Below are positions 54,013-64,000 of a DNA stretch of 64,000 nucleotides, piece by piece. Source of the DNA: Cryptomeria japonica. Taxonomy: Eukaryota; Streptophyta; Pinopsida; Cupressales; Cupressaceae. Position 1 is the stretch's first letter; every line of letters starts with the position of its first letter. The translations under genes were made by a program, and so were the position numbers. Under the pieces are notes generated by a model. The model ran no database searches. It was not told the DNA's origin and was given only the letters and a program-made list of their open reading frames with translations. Location: assembly GCF_030272615.1 (NCBI RefSeq), contig NC_081408.1, positions 304,517,450-304,581,449 on the forward strand, read 5' to 3'.

Positions 54013-55630
54013 TGATGTAGAGGGATCTCCTACTCTAGAACTCCCAAGGGTTTAGTCACTCAAGGTGACACACCAGAGGATACTTCTACATGCTAAGTGT
54101 TACAAACTCTCCATTCCAACTCCTATTGATCATGATTGATCATTTCATCAATTTGTCTAAGACTGCACTTTCAAGGTTTTGATAACTTACTCCTTTGGAC
54201 CCTAATCTAGGATCAATACTTTTCTCTTAGTCTTCTCCATGCCATAACACCAAGGTAGACTCTCCCCACATTGTATTTGGAAGTCTTACAACCCAAATAA
54301 GATCCAAACTAGGTCCACAAGACAAAATGCTAACAATGTCCTAACACTGGTTGCTTGACAAACAACCAATACCCCTTAAGGTGAACACCCAAACAATGGT
54401 TATACCCACTTCTCAAATACTTAAGGCACTTTCACAACCATCTAGGCTCTATCCACATCCCATGGCATCTTTGTAATCAACTTGTCTTAGCAAATACTCT
54501 CCTTACCTTATACTGTCCTAACTGTGCCAGTCTGCTGCTATCTTTGGTAACTCACCACTTTAGCCCTTCCTTTGGGCACTCCACTTGCAAAAACACCTTG
54601 GGAAGGTATTAAACACACCATAAAACCTCCCTCTAAGACCTCTTAGCCATAACACACTTTGTCACCTCCAACAAAGTCTCTACCATTTAATATGACAATC
54701 ATTCCTTGCCTCTGTGACTATTCTAACAGTTTGAAACCATCATGAAGCACATGAAAAATCCTTGCATGACACCCTACACACACCCTAGATAGGTAGTAGA
54801 CACTCTTAACCTCATCCCTACCCAAAATTAGGATTGTTAAACATTAAAACAAAAGATATTACATTTACAAAGCCACTAGATACCCTAAGCCAAGGTTTTC
54901 ACAGTTTTTGTGAGAATGCAAATAACTCTTGCTAAACACAATGAAAATGAATTCCAATAAGACCAAAATGACATGGGGTCAATTATTTTATAATCCCACT
55001 TACTATTCCTTCAAAACAAATAGACTTTAATCATTAAAACCACAAAGAATCAGATTGTCACCATGAAGAAGGTAGGAAAAGTACAGAAAATACAACTTAT
55101 ATTGATCAAAACTCAAAGCCCACGTACATTACCCTTGTTTCTATTGGATCCTAACATTTTATTATGTATTTTGTCCTCCAAGACCTAAATCCACCTTGTA
55201 ACTACCCATAACTACCTTTTTTTGCAAAGTTGCAACAAAAGTTGCTCAAAAGTTGTCAAGATTGACAATTTCATTTGTCAACTTGACAATCTGTAAAACT
55301 AATTGCCCCAACCAACTCAAATGGTCATTAAATGACCTTTTAAACATTATTACATTATTTTATTCTTCATATTACCTATTCTACCCTTCAAAACCCAATT
55401 TTAGCCTTTTCTAGGTCTAATTGCCAACATTGACAATTTTATACTTTTTGATCTTTTCTTTACATTTCATTGCACATTTAGGCTCTATTGGACATTATTA
55501 AATTGTTTTAAGACCTTAAATACCTTTTAGACTTCATTTCTCATTGATTCTCCATGAGGGTCTATCAGTGACCCTAGTGCACCTTGTCTCCATAGGTCTT
55601 CATAGGTGCTCCATAGGTGCTCCTGCACCA
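54013..55630 (-). repeat. 5' LTR of the non-autonomous gypsy element
   Basis: Plus strand tgatgtagaggg to gctcctgcacca, homologous to 51530-53151 along its length with scattered substitutions and small indels. Confidence 0.88.
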
Positions 55631-55634
55631 TACT

Positions 55635-57160
55635 TGATGCAAAGATTTCCTTGTAACCTACCAAACACCTCAAAATGTATGACACTAACCTCTCAAGACA
55701 ACAATGGGATCCTAGCAAGACAGGGCTCTACAACATTAATTCAATTTTCTCACCATCTTCAAGACTCCAACCTACTCAACTTGGGTAAATGGCTCCAACA
55801 TACACTTTGAGACCTCCAAGGGTTATGGACCCTTAGAACACTTGTTTTGGGTCAAACATGACTCACTTGAACCAGATCCAACAGTGGTTTTGAGGATTCA
55901 ATCCTATTCTCCATAGTACCTTCACAATTAGGCCTATTTGCTTGTAGCCCTTTTTAGCGAGTAAAGGGACCTTAAGTTCACACTTTCCCAAACACCCTGG
56001 AATTTTTTTTATGGATTCAAGTACCCTTTTGGAAGTTACACAATTCCCCAAAAGGAAGGGTTTGGGTCTAATAAACAAAGGTTTGAACCGGTACGATGTT
56101 GACTATCCTAAAGGGCTAATTAGGCCTCCATTTGTAAAGAACCTATACCCAGATGAGTAAACCAGGAAATTAAAAACCCATGGATGTGTGGGGAACCATA
56201 AAAAATATTGGATCATAAGATTACACACCTAGAATCATCACCATTTGCATACAAGGGTAACTTTGATGTTCAAGGTCTAGGTAACCACATAGAGATGTCT
56301 ACCTAGGGTCACTTTAAGCACACCTCTCCCTTGCTCCTCCTACAATTTTTTTTTGGAATCCTAGAATACACTGACCATACTTTCCTTTCACCAAATCCCA
56401 TGGATCTTAGATTGATAAATTGTAAGTTCTGGCCATGGAGGAGGAAAAACCCAAGGTAAACCCTCATTTTCTGGGCACCTACAGTAAAATTTGAATATCA
56501 GGAGCAAATCACACAACTAGAAATTCAAAAAAAATCCAAAATCCAAAACAAAGATAAATCTCCTCTCCAACCAATTCACATCATTTGGGATTGATCCCAA
56601 TCTGTACAGTACCGTACCTCGTACCAAAACTCCAGAATTGCAGGAAAAACTCAGAATTTTATTAGTTTGTTGTCACAAAACTTTCCTTCATACCGTCTCC
56701 CCTTGGGAATTGGATCCACAAGGTGTATATACAACTCCACAACTTCTCTCAACCAAAACCAAGAGGTTAGAGTCATTGGAGGAGTTCAAACAAACAAAAA
56801 TGCAAAAAGTGCATAAAAAGTTGCTCATGACAACTTTTGACAACTTTTGCAAAAGTTGTCAAAATGTCATCTTTCACCTCCTAATGCCTTGGATCAAGTA
56901 TAAACACTCCTAAAACATCCTAGAAGCACTAAAACCACTAGGATAACTATGTCCAATGCACATTTGATCCCTATTGTCCAAAAGTACTAATTGGCTTATA
57001 GAAGTGCCAAAATAAGAGTTTGGCTCACAAGATGGGGTTGTTTATTACAAACACACAATGCATGATTGAGACATATACAAAAAATTCTAAAGGCATGTTC
57101 TATGCCTTATCCTCCCTCCTCTGAGTCTGACTTATCATCTTGAAGGGATGCTCCTGCACC
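55635..57160 (-). repeat. 3' LTR of the chromodomain gypsy element
   Basis: Plus strand tgatgcaaagat to ggatgctcctgcacca (1526 bases). It shares the termini and some internal motifs (aaagttgctcatgacaact) with the neighbouring LTRs, but is otherwise clearly different. The gypsy internal region starts at 57161 with the GGAGTA end also seen at 53152. Confidence 0.8.
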
Positions 57161-57247
57161 ATACTCCTCGAAAGAAGAAATCTCAAGTCCACTTGAGATG
57201 AGAGTTTGCAGGTTTGCACCATGGTCTTTGATCTGCTATTCTATCAT

Positions 57248-57541
57248 CTAGACTACTTCAGAATTAGGTTGTCCTTTCCAAGCCACCAAATAATCCATGT
57301 AGACTTTGCTCCTTGTTTGCCTTGCAACCTTAGTGTCTAGAAACTTATGCAACTTTGGTGGTTCATATTTGGGAATGTCATCATCTGCAATAACCTGAAT
57401 TGTGTCTTCTCCTATATTAACCCTACATTTATAAAGAGTTAAGTCACATACATTAAAGATAGGTGAAAAACCAAGATCAGGTGGGAGTTGAAGTTCATAG
57501 GCATTTGGGCCACATTTATTCAAGATTTTGGTAGGGTCCAA
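57248..57541 (-). pseudogene. gypsy integrase C-terminus with chromodomain
   Basis: Minus strand: LNKCGPNAYELQLPPDLGFS, PIFNVCDLTLYKC (integrase GPY/F-like end), a linker, then VYMDYLVAWKGQPNSEVVW, the aromatic core of a chromodomain (YLVKWKG consensus). Chromodomains guide integration to marked chromatin and define the chromovirus branch of Ty3/gypsy. The Lys of YLVKWKG is Ala here. Confidence 0.8.
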
Positions 57542-57659
57542 TCTTTCTTTGCATAAGCTTTGTATATCTTCCTTTTGGAAGTCTTTCCTTCTTCAAGTGA
57601 ACCCACACCAAGTCTCCCACATCAAACTGAGCATCTCTCTTCTTTTTTTCAGCATGAGC

Positions 57660-58386
57660 TTTATATCTTTCTGCAGATTATTGAAGATGAGTTTTAACTT
57701 GGTCATGGATTTCCTTTATGGCGGTAGCAAAGGTTTCCCCATCTTCACTAATGGATTCTCTTTGAGGTAGCTCTCTCAATTCCATCACACCCCTTGGATG
57801 GATGCCATATACAATTTGGAAGGGTGACTTACTGATACTCCTATTCATTGTATCATTATAGGAGAATTTTGCCTGAGACAATATACTATCCCATCTTTCT
57901 CCATGTTGTCTAGTAAAAAAACCTTAGTAGATTCCCTAGTGAACTGTTTACAACTTCAGTCTGGCCATCCGTTTGGGGATGGTAGGCTGAGGAGAAGGAT
58001 AAATTGGTACCAAGCTTCTTCCAAAGGGTCCTCCGGAAGTGACCAATAAATTTCACATCCCTATCAGAGACTATAGTCAAAGGCAAACCATGTATTCAGA
58101 CAATATCCTTGAAGAACAAGTCTGCAACATAAGAAGCATCACAAGTGGTTTTGCATGGCAAGAAATGTGCCATTTTACTAAACCTATCCACCACTACAAA
58201 AACACGATCATATCCTTTCCTTGTCCTAGGCAGTCCTAAAAAAAATCCATACTTATACTTTCCCATGATCTTGAAGGGATGGGTAAAGGTTGGTATAGGC
58301 CTGCATTTGTGGACTTTCCCTTTGCCTTTTGGTAGATCACACATGTCTCCACAAATATTCTGACATCTGCCTATAGTTTGGGCCAA
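57660..58386 (-). pseudogene. gypsy chromovirus integrase core
   Basis: Minus strand: CGDMCDLPKGKGKVHKCRP, then YKYGFFLGLPRTRKGYDRVF, where the usual MDFVLGLP has lost the first catalytic Asp (Gly instead). [32 protein letters not shown] (second Asp) and [16 protein letters not shown] (Glu) follow. Frame shifts and stops continue to SKSPFQIVYGIHPRGVMEL. It inserts element DNA in related active copies; this one is dead. Confidence 0.85.
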
Positions 58387-59327
58387 AAGTAGTGTCTCTT
58401 CACCAAATCTAGTGTCTTGTCAAGACCAAAATGGCTTGCCATTGCTCCACAATGTTTCTCCTTAATTATATTCAGGCTCATAGAGCATTTGGGTATGCAT
58501 AGTTGTGCACCCTTAAACAACAATCCATTTTGAATCAAAAATTTAGAATACTCAACATGAAACCATTCATCAAATGAATTACATACCTTATAGGCCTCTC
58601 CAAAGTATTCATCACCCTCATACATGGCTTTCAAGGATTCTATTCCAACACTCTCCAACTGGATCTGATTTGCAGTTAGGACTCTTCTACTCAAAGCATC
58701 TACCACCTTATTCTTGACCCCTTTCTTGTGCTTAAGAATGAAAGTTAAATCTTTTAGGGTCTCTACCCACTTCATGTGCCAGTGATTCAAATTTTCTTAA
58801 CTATTTATAAAGCTAAGGGCATGATTGTCTGTGAAGACTATGAATTCTTTTGGTAGCAAGTAGTGTTTCCACTTTTTCAAGGATTGTACTAGAGCATACA
58901 TCTCTAGGTCATAGGATGAATATCTTCTCTTTGCCTCATTCAACTTCTCACTGAAGAAAGAAATAGGTCTTCCCTCTTGACTGAGCACTTCCCCAATAGC
59001 CATGTGACTAGCATCACACTCCACTTGGAAGATCTTGTTGAAATCAGGTAGGGCAAGGATCGGCTGCTCTGCAACTTTTCTCTTCAATGTTTCAAAGGAG
59101 TTATCTACTTCTTCTATCCAACTAAACCTGCACTTTTGTCCTCCCTTTATGGTATCAAGCATAGGAGCACAAATATGGCTAAAGCCTTTTATAAAATTCC
59201 TATAGAAGGTAGCTAAGCCATGAAAACTTCTAAAATCATTCATTGTTCTAGGTGTAGGCCAAGACAATATGGCACTCACCTTTTCTTGATCCATTTTCAA
59301 CTCACCATACGAGATTACAAACCCCAA
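58371..59327 (-). pseudogene. gypsy chromovirus RNase H and integrase zinc region
   Basis: Minus strand: MGFVISYGELKMDQEKVSAI, FRSFHGLATFYRNFIKGFSH, then RNase H FQVECDASHMAIGEVLSQEG, ISFFSEKLNEAKRRYSSYDL (Glu region) and FIVFTDNHALSFINS. A stop at 58797 precedes LTFILKHKKGVKNKVVDALS. The integrase zinc finger begins with H...H in EKHCGAMASHFGLDKTLDLV and RHYFWPKL. Only single-base damage separates the pieces. Confidence 0.88.
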
Positions 59328-59342
59328 GTAAACAATCTCTTC

Positions 59343-60760
59343 CTACATAAAGAAACACTTTTCCAAGTTGATCATTAATTTTTCTTCATACAATCTTCTT
59401 AGGACCAGGTCTACATGTTTTAGATGTTCTCCTTTGGTTTGACTAAAAACTAGAATTTCATCTAGGTAGACTATAACAAATTTCCTTATAAAATCCCTCA
59501 AGACTTCATTCATTAACCTCATAAAGGTACTAGGTGCATTGGATAAGCCAAAGGGATTGACCTTCCACTCATACAACCCCTCATTTTTTTTAAATGCAGT
59601 CTTCCACTCATCTCCCGGCCTAATCCTAATCTGATGATAACCACTCTTTAAGTCAACCTTTGTAAAATACCTAGCACCCCCCAAGCAATGTAATAAATCT
59701 TCAATCCTAGGCATTGGAATCCTATACTTGATAGTAATCTTGTTGATAGCTCTTAAGTCGGTGCAAAGCCTCCAAGTGCCTTCCTTTTTGGGTGCCAAGA
59801 CTGCAGGGACTGCACATGGGCTCAAACTTTTGCCAATCAATCCGGATCCCAACAAATCTTCAACTTGTTTTGCCATCTCAACATTCTGATCTGGTGTGAG
59901 CTTGTATGCTGCTTTATTAGGCAAGGTGGATCCAGGTATAAGGTCTATACAATGGTTTATGTCCCTCATGGGAGGTAGTGACCTTGGCATGCCATCAGAG
60001 ATGACACCCTTGTATTTGTTTAGTAGCTGCTGCACTGCAGGGTCAATCAACCTCAATCTATCCTTTCTCTTGTCTTCAGACCTCTCCACCTTTGTTACTG
60101 TTGGACTAGGGATACAAGCATAATAGACCATGTCTTCATCTTCCATGTTCTTCATGAATTGCTTCCCTCCTAACATCAACACCTTGGCCTCCTTTTGTTT
60201 GGTCTCCTCCTCATTCTCCATCAAAGGTAACAACTCAATCACCTTACCATATTTGGTGATGGAATATGTGTTCCTAACACCATCATGTTGTGTCTTCAAA
60301 TCAAACTGCCATGGTCTCCTAAATAGAAGATGGCAAGCATCCATCTTTGCAATGTCAAACATCAACCTATCTCTATAGGTTCCAATCTGGAATTCTACCC
60401 AAGCCTACTCTTCCACAACAACTTGTTGTCCTTGTGTGAGCCATGAGACCTTGTAGGGGCAAGGGTGAGGCAGTCTCCTCCACTTTAGTTTCTCCACCAT
60501 CTCTAGAGAAACAAATTTCTCATTTGAACCAGAATCTATTAGGACCTTGCATACTTTTCCACCCTCTTTTCAAGTGGTCTTGAATAGAGACTTCCTCTGT
60601 GGGGGTTCTTTATCAGACATCTTCATAGTAGTTACTACTCTTCTGATCATCAAAGCTTCACCTCTTTCAGGGTAGCCATAGCTATCAGGGGTATTGACAC
60701 TTTTGTATGTATTTTCACTTTGCACACTTTGGCAGTCAGCCTCTAAAATCAAGATACACC
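59343..60760 (-). pseudogene. gypsy chromovirus protease and reverse transcriptase
   Basis: From the right: ECPERGE-like segment YGYPERGEALMIRRVV (gag-protease junction), LIDSGSNEKFVSLEMV (protease DSG), a stop near 60408, then the long open frame from 60365. It contains LPPMRDINHCIDLIPGS, VLAPKKEGTWRLCTDLRAIN, YFTKVDLKSGYHQIRIRPGD (motif A), VNPFGLSNAPSTFMRLMNEV and VIVYLDEILVFSQT. The catalytic pair is YLDE, the second Asp being Glu, which would impair polymerisation. Gag proper, PBS and 5' LTR are absent, since homology ends near 60760. Confidence 0.88.
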
Positions 60761-61202
60761 TTATGATACATTTTGGTGCATTCTATTATTGTCATTTTGA
60801 TTGGCTTTCTAGTTTTTATGTTGGTTCCAGACCTTGTATGACCATTTATGGCCTATAAATATTTGTATATATATAATGGATAGTTAGATATGTGAATTAT
60901 ATTTCTTTTCCTTCTAGTTTGGAGTGACTATCTTTAGAAATGAAGAAGTTATGAAATTTTTGGTGAAAGTTGTTGATTGCAGATTTGAGGTTTCCTGAGA
61001 ACAGTCATGTTACGACATATGGTATGGACTCATATGGAATAATTATGACCTATAAATAGATTTATTGGAAATATATGTGAATCCTCTTTCTTTTCCTTTT
61101 GGTTTGAGTTGTTTTTGTTTATATTTGTGAAAGTTATGAAGATTTTGGTGAAAAATGGTTTTAAACCGTCTTCAGAGGAGTTGCAGGCAATGATTTATCT
61201 TT
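60761..61202. other. unassigned DNA with a two-copy degenerate repeat
   Basis: A section near 60841-60985 (cctataaata, ttcttttccttctagtttgg, gaagttatgaaatttttggtgaaa) is repeated in diverged form near 61045-61160. No gene seen. Confidence 0.5.
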
Positions 61203-61456
61203 ATATTTTATCGTGTTGGTTATATAATATAATTTAACCATCTTGTGTTACATATTTGCTTGATGTTTTATTGAGTTTTTTTGTGTGTTCTCCCTAATGG
61301 TGGTTTAATTCGAAACAATAAACTTGGATTAAATTGTTGTGTTTTATTTCCATCTCACTTGAGTTTAAGCTATGAAATGTGTCTTGTATGAACTTGTGAG
61401 CCTAGATCCAAATAGGTTAATTATGAATTCTTGAGTCTTGTGGAAACCCATAAAAT
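61203..61456. repeat. 254-base direct repeat, right copy
   Basis: Matches 51276-51529 with few differences and continues without a break into gtgtttacatttttt, so it shows the site uninterrupted by an LTR. Confidence 0.9.
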
Positions 61457-62600
61457 GTGTTTACATTTTTTCATAGGTTGTTCAACTCTTACGATTAATT
61501 TTTTTTATTATCATTTTTATCATTTTTAGTTTGTGCTTATAAATGAAAAAATATTTTGATAATTGATTACGTTATAGTTTTTTACTTAACACTGCATTAT
61601 ATATTTTTGAGTTATAAAGAGGAAGTATATTTCTTATTTAGGAAATTGATTATTATTATGCAAATATATCTGATGCTATTTCTTATGTTTGGCTCAATTG
61701 AAAATATTAAATTAGGTAAATCCTTGATTAATAGAAAATTACATTACGAAATGGGTAAAGATAGTAATATTACATAAAGTTTAATTTGGAAATTAAAAAG
61801 GTTTCTTTCGGAAAGATTGTGTTGGCAGATTGTTAAATTGATGGAGGCCATTGTAACATCCCAATTGTATTATTTTTAAGATTCTTCATTTTACACCAAA
61901 ACTATTGTGAAATTTTTTCAAAAAATTATGATTGAAAAAGTATTTTTACATGCCCTTAGCTTCAAAATAGTATTAGATTTTAGAATTTTAAATTTTGAAA
62001 TTTTTAGGTGGTGTTTGAGCTTCCACCATTGAAATTTAGGATTTTACAAGTTTCATGCATGTTAAAAAATTAAAAAAATTGAGTTCCACTTTTGTTTTTA
62101 ATATTATTTTGCAACATAAATCCCCCATGGAAAGATAATCGATAATCATATGGCTATAGTTGTGCTATGATTGGACCTCATGTTCTATATCATTTACTAT
62201 GTTACCTCAGGTGGTGATATCTTTAGGTTTTAATAGAATGGACTTTCACCCCCATCCATTTGTAATGCAAACAATGTCATGGTCAATGAAAGGTAAGAAA
62301 AGATTCATGATTAAAAATAATGATGTACACCTTTCAACACTTAAATTTATTAATCCATGAGTCCATTTATCATATCCCATGTGGTTACAATGTATGATCG
62401 TGAAGGACATGAAACAAATGTCAATATTGTTGAGGACCTTATCATATGAGCATACTCCTCAAACTCTACACATTTTCTAGTGATTCCATATAATGTCACT
62501 CCATTAGTGTGGGTCTATGATACTCCCTTTTTTATTTTTGTATTGAATTGTGAGTTAGATGAATGCTTGTGAACCCATTTGTATATGTTTGGTTGATGTG
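61457..62600. other. unassigned AT-rich intergenic DNA
   Basis: Only short chance ORFs. A tgtaacatccc near 61851 resembles a gypsy LTR start, but no LTR body could be confirmed. Confidence 0.4.
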
Positions 62601-63387
62601 TGTTAGAATTAATGCTAGTCCCAAAAACACTCAGAGGGGGGGAGGGGGTGAATAAGCGTCTAACCGGTTAGCAGAATGTTCAAACTTATTAAGAACTTTG
62701 TATCCCAAAATAGTGTACTGGTAAATAAGAATAACAGAGACAACATAGATAACACACCGTAACACAAGATATTTAACGAGGAAACCTGGTGTGGGAAAAA
62801 CCTCAGTGGGATTTGTGACCCACAATATTCACTCACTGGCCAATGAATAAATATTACTTACAATGAGGGGCTTGCACATGCAGGAAGGCTAGCAGCCTAG
62901 AACTCACTGCTCAATCACAAAAAAAAGTCACACTGACTTACAAAATGGATTATCAAAATCCAATACAATGTACTGCTTTAGATCAGCATCAACTATGCTA
63001 GGTTCAGTATCGATTTAAGCTAAGTCTATTACCAAAAACCTTCGCTATCGACTATATCACAAATATCATCGTTACACTTTTTTCTTTCTTTTTTTCACAA
63101 TGACCTATAAGATCTCATACATATATATGAGTCTTTTACAATATGCCATGTCGGCTTTTACAAAAGATAATTACAATATAAAACAATAAACAAAGTTTTT
63201 TCCATGTCGGCCTGAGTGTCGATATGCATTATTGCTCTTGTCAGTGAAGTGCCTGCCGATGTATGTAGAAGTCTATTGTCGATGCCGGTAATTGCCAGTG
63301 GGTTGATAGATGTTTTCTAGTTAGTTGCCAGTTGGTTTCCATCAATGAAAACATCAACTATTCTCATAAGAGTGTAGAATGCCAACA
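62601..63387 (-). repeat. 3' LTR of copia element 4
   Basis: Plus strand tgttagaattaatgctag to agaatgccaaca, 787 bases. It contains the family-typical 'cactcagagggggggaggggg' near the outer end. The PPT follows on the inner side. The element continues beyond the right edge. Confidence 0.8.
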
Positions 63388-63401
63388 ATCTCCCCCTTTG
63401 G
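63388..63401 (-). other. polypurine tract of copia element 4
   Basis: Minus-strand CCAAAGGGGGAGAT directly before the LTR start TGTTGG. Confidence 0.85.
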
Positions 63402-63651
63402 CATTGATGACAACACTCATGAGAAAAATACAAAAACCTGTTCCAAAAACTGAAGTCCAAAAAGTTTCCAAAAAGATGTGCTCCCCCTGAGCAAATGATC
63501 TCCTTTGAAGAAGTATTATTTTCTCCACTACTTCCCCTTTGACATCAATGACAATGGTTGTCAATAATAGTCAAATGTGCAAAATTCACCTCAAAGTCTG
63601 TAACCGGTTGGTTACAATCTGAAAGATATCTGCCAAAACCAAGTTCAAACT

Positions 63652-64000
63652 CTACATAAACCTTTTGTTGTCCTTCAAAGTTGCCTCAGTTTGTCGGATC
63701 GTGTCAGTGAGAAAATGCATGTGATCTTCCGGTGATCGTTCTCCCTGAAGTAATGACTTATATATTTCTATTCTCTAGGAAATAAGATTGTCCAACTTAG
63801 GACCAAGCTTATTTTTAAGCTCTCTGGCATTAGACCTTATCCTTTCCTTTTCTTTTTCAATTTTCTCTAATTTTTCTTTAAATCCCACCATTTCTTGCTC
63901 AAAAATTGATATGTGACTAGATGAACCAATTAAGTTATCCTCTATGTCATCAATTTCCTTTTGTATTTTATTGACCTCCTTTTCTATGTCCTCTGTTAGA
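63652..64000 (-). pseudogene. coiled-coil ORF between pol and the 3' LTR of copia element 4, partial
   Basis: The minus-strand frame enters from the right edge: LTEDIEKEVNKIQKEIDDIE, DNLIGSSSHISIFEQEMVGF, KEKLEKIEKEKERIRSNARE, LKNKLGPKLDNLIS, a TAG at 63776-63778, then RIEIYKSLLQGERSPEDHMH and TIRQTEATLKDNKRFM ending at 63652. Regular hydrophobic spacing in a Glu/Lys-rich chain indicates a coiled coil. Its place between pol and the PPT is where some copia lineages (for example Sireviruses) carry an extra ORF with coiled coils. Its start lies outside the window. Confidence 0.6.

Larger units (their letters stand above)
51530..55630 (-). mobile_element. non-autonomous gypsy-type LTR element with an 861-base internal region
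   Basis: Two LTRs of 1622 and 1618 bases (51530-53151 and 54013-55630) flank only 861 bases. The PBS (minus TGGCATCAGAGC, 53999-54010) lies next to the right LTR, so the element reads right to left. The left internal edge ends GGAGTA before the LTR start TGGTGCAGG, as in the gypsy element next door. No protease, RT or integrase is present. It probably moved with proteins of the related chromodomain gypsy elements. The outer 5-base flanks (aaaat, tactt) do not match, so one end is rearranged. Confidence 0.8.

Noticed and set aside
61851-61861. TGTAACATCCC as an LTR start
   Set aside because: No second copy, PBS or PPT found nearby.
1-64000. tRNA, rRNA, CRISPR, bacterial operon or phage features
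   Set aside because: None of the expected structures or repeats were seen, and gene content is wholly plant transposon-like.

Overview
This window is a nuclear repeat 'graveyard' from a large plant genome. I see no intact host gene, rRNA, tRNA, CRISPR or bacterial-style operon in 64 kb. Almost everything recognisable is a nested retrotransposon. The Ty1/copia and Ty3/gypsy families, the plant mobile domain and the L1-type LINE with an RNase H domain are plant-typical. A Penelope-like element (PLE) carrying a hammerhead ribozyme points to a conifer, because PLEs in land plants are known mainly from conifers ('Dryad' elements). The organism call is inference. Many reading frames stay in register and are broken mostly by TAG/TAA/TGA where CAG/CAA/TGG would fit, the decay expected of methylated, silenced repeats.

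Layout. 1-2226: one long decayed minus-strand frame of unknown identity. 2290-3560: degenerate repeats rich in GGGGTTC. 3645-4512: a copia integrase/RT fragment. 4515-25613: a very large Ty3/gypsy element of the Tat/Ogre type on the plus strand (LTR, PBS, long leader, gag, protease, G-patch, RT, two RNase H domains, integrase, long 3' region, PPT, second LTR, part of a second leader). Its first LTR is split by the PLE (4695-6560). Its 3' region carries a solo LTR of another gypsy family (17670-19293, perfect CTCAT duplication) and an antisense gene for a plant mobile domain protein with a credible spliceosomal intron (20579-22911).

25614-33521: a mosaic minus-strand copia element with an RT deletion. 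33522-35218 and 45578-45914: a second copia remnant. Its LTR was split by a third, full-length copia element (35219-45577, minus, ATTAC/GTTAC duplication). That third element itself contains a LINE 3' end (37035-38848, 16-bp duplication) and an inverted solo LTR of its own family (40463-41789). 45915-51529: AT-rich intergenic DNA with diverged direct repeats and a 129-bp MITE-like palindrome.

51530-55630: a short non-autonomous gypsy-type element whose only frame encodes a coiled-coil protein. 55635-60760: the 3' LTR and pol of a chromodomain gypsy element, lacking its 5' end. A 254-bp direct repeat brackets this cluster. 61457-62600: unassigned AT-rich DNA. 62601-64000: the 3' LTR of a fourth copia element and a coiled-coil ORF running off the window.

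The best leads are the PLE with its hammerhead ribozyme, the spliced antisense plant-mobile-domain gene, the unidentified ORFs (1-2226, 37441-37998) and the coiled-coil ORFs of the LTR elements.
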